Positions 5,613-5,656 of a DNA stretch of 5,656 nt are shown here, piece after piece. The DNA is from CAIXTV01 sp964543995 (GTDB taxonomy: Bacteria; Bacteroidota; Bacteroidia; Bacteroidales; CAIXTV01), in the NCBI GenBank assembly GCA_964543995.1, contig CAZJBB010000208.1:1-5656 (forward strand). The letters run 5' to 3'. A program made the translations under genes and the position numbers. The notes beneath the pieces are model-generated. The model was not told the origin of the DNA, ran no database searches, and worked only from the letters and a program-made list of their open reading frames with translations. Positions within the stretch are counted from its first letter, which is position 1, and the number at the start of each line of letters is the position of its first letter.

Positions 5613-5656
5613 AGATCGGAAGAGCACACGTCTGAACTCCAGTCACCTGAAGCTAT
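5613..5656 (+). other. Illumina TruSeq adapter and index (sequencing artefact)
   Basis: From 5613 the plus strand begins AGATCGGAAGAGC and continues as the 34-base TruSeq read-1 adapter to 5646. It is followed by CTGAAGCT (5647-5654), which from memory is the i7 index D707, and then AT, the first bases of the constant sequence after the index. The order adapter, index, constant is exactly that of read-through past the end of an insert. These bases are not part of the organism and should be trimmed; genomic sequence ends at 5612. Confidence 0.98.

Noticed and set aside
5613..5627. ATG at 5625-5627 as the start of the oxidoreductase gene
   Set aside because: The codons for MLFRS are complementary to Illumina adapter, and the protein motifs show that the gene is cut off by the end of the insert.

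Overview
The window is an AT-rich stretch of what looks like a Bacteroidota genome, probably assembled from shotgun or metagenome reads. The evidence is: start codons with no convincing Shine-Dalgarno sequence, a TAnnTTTG-type promoter box upstream of the efflux genes, and protein families (CzcC/CusB-like efflux parts, an OmpR-type regulator with a HAMP kinase) with Bacteroidota-style sequence. All recognisable genes lie on the minus strand, so the window reads from right to left.

Right part (5612 down to 4152): the C-terminal end of a molybdopterin oxidoreductase of the formate dehydrogenase/NuoG type, then a small protein with two four-cysteine zinc-ribbon-like motifs, then a 151-residue ferritin-like (rubrerythrin-type) diiron protein. 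The gaps are 28 and 11 bp, which suggests one redox operon. Middle part (4118 to 2080): an OmpR/PhoB response regulator and a membrane histidine kinase that overlap by 4 bp (ATGA). The regulator starts only 33 bp after the ferritin-like gene. Left part (1924 to 1): after a 155-bp intergenic region come a CzcC/TolC-type outer-membrane efflux protein and the start of an RND-efflux membrane fusion protein that runs off the window. An RND pump gene is expected next, but lies outside.

The most interesting sequence signal is in the 155-bp region ahead of the efflux genes. Four 7-bp elements (TTCTAAT-like on the coding strand) are separated by exactly 4 bp, so they repeat every 11 bp. They lie directly upstream of a TAnnTTTG box that has no evident -33 element. 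This is the geometry expected of a PhoB/OmpR-family activator, so the adjacent two-component system probably controls the efflux operon through this site.

Both ends of the window need caution. The last 44 bases (5613-5656) are not genomic: they are Illumina TruSeq adapter plus an index, and they give the oxidoreductase fragment a false start codon. At the other end, the membrane fusion protein frame continues recognisably past two in-frame stop codons within the first 96 bases. That is either a decaying gene or poor sequence at a contig end.
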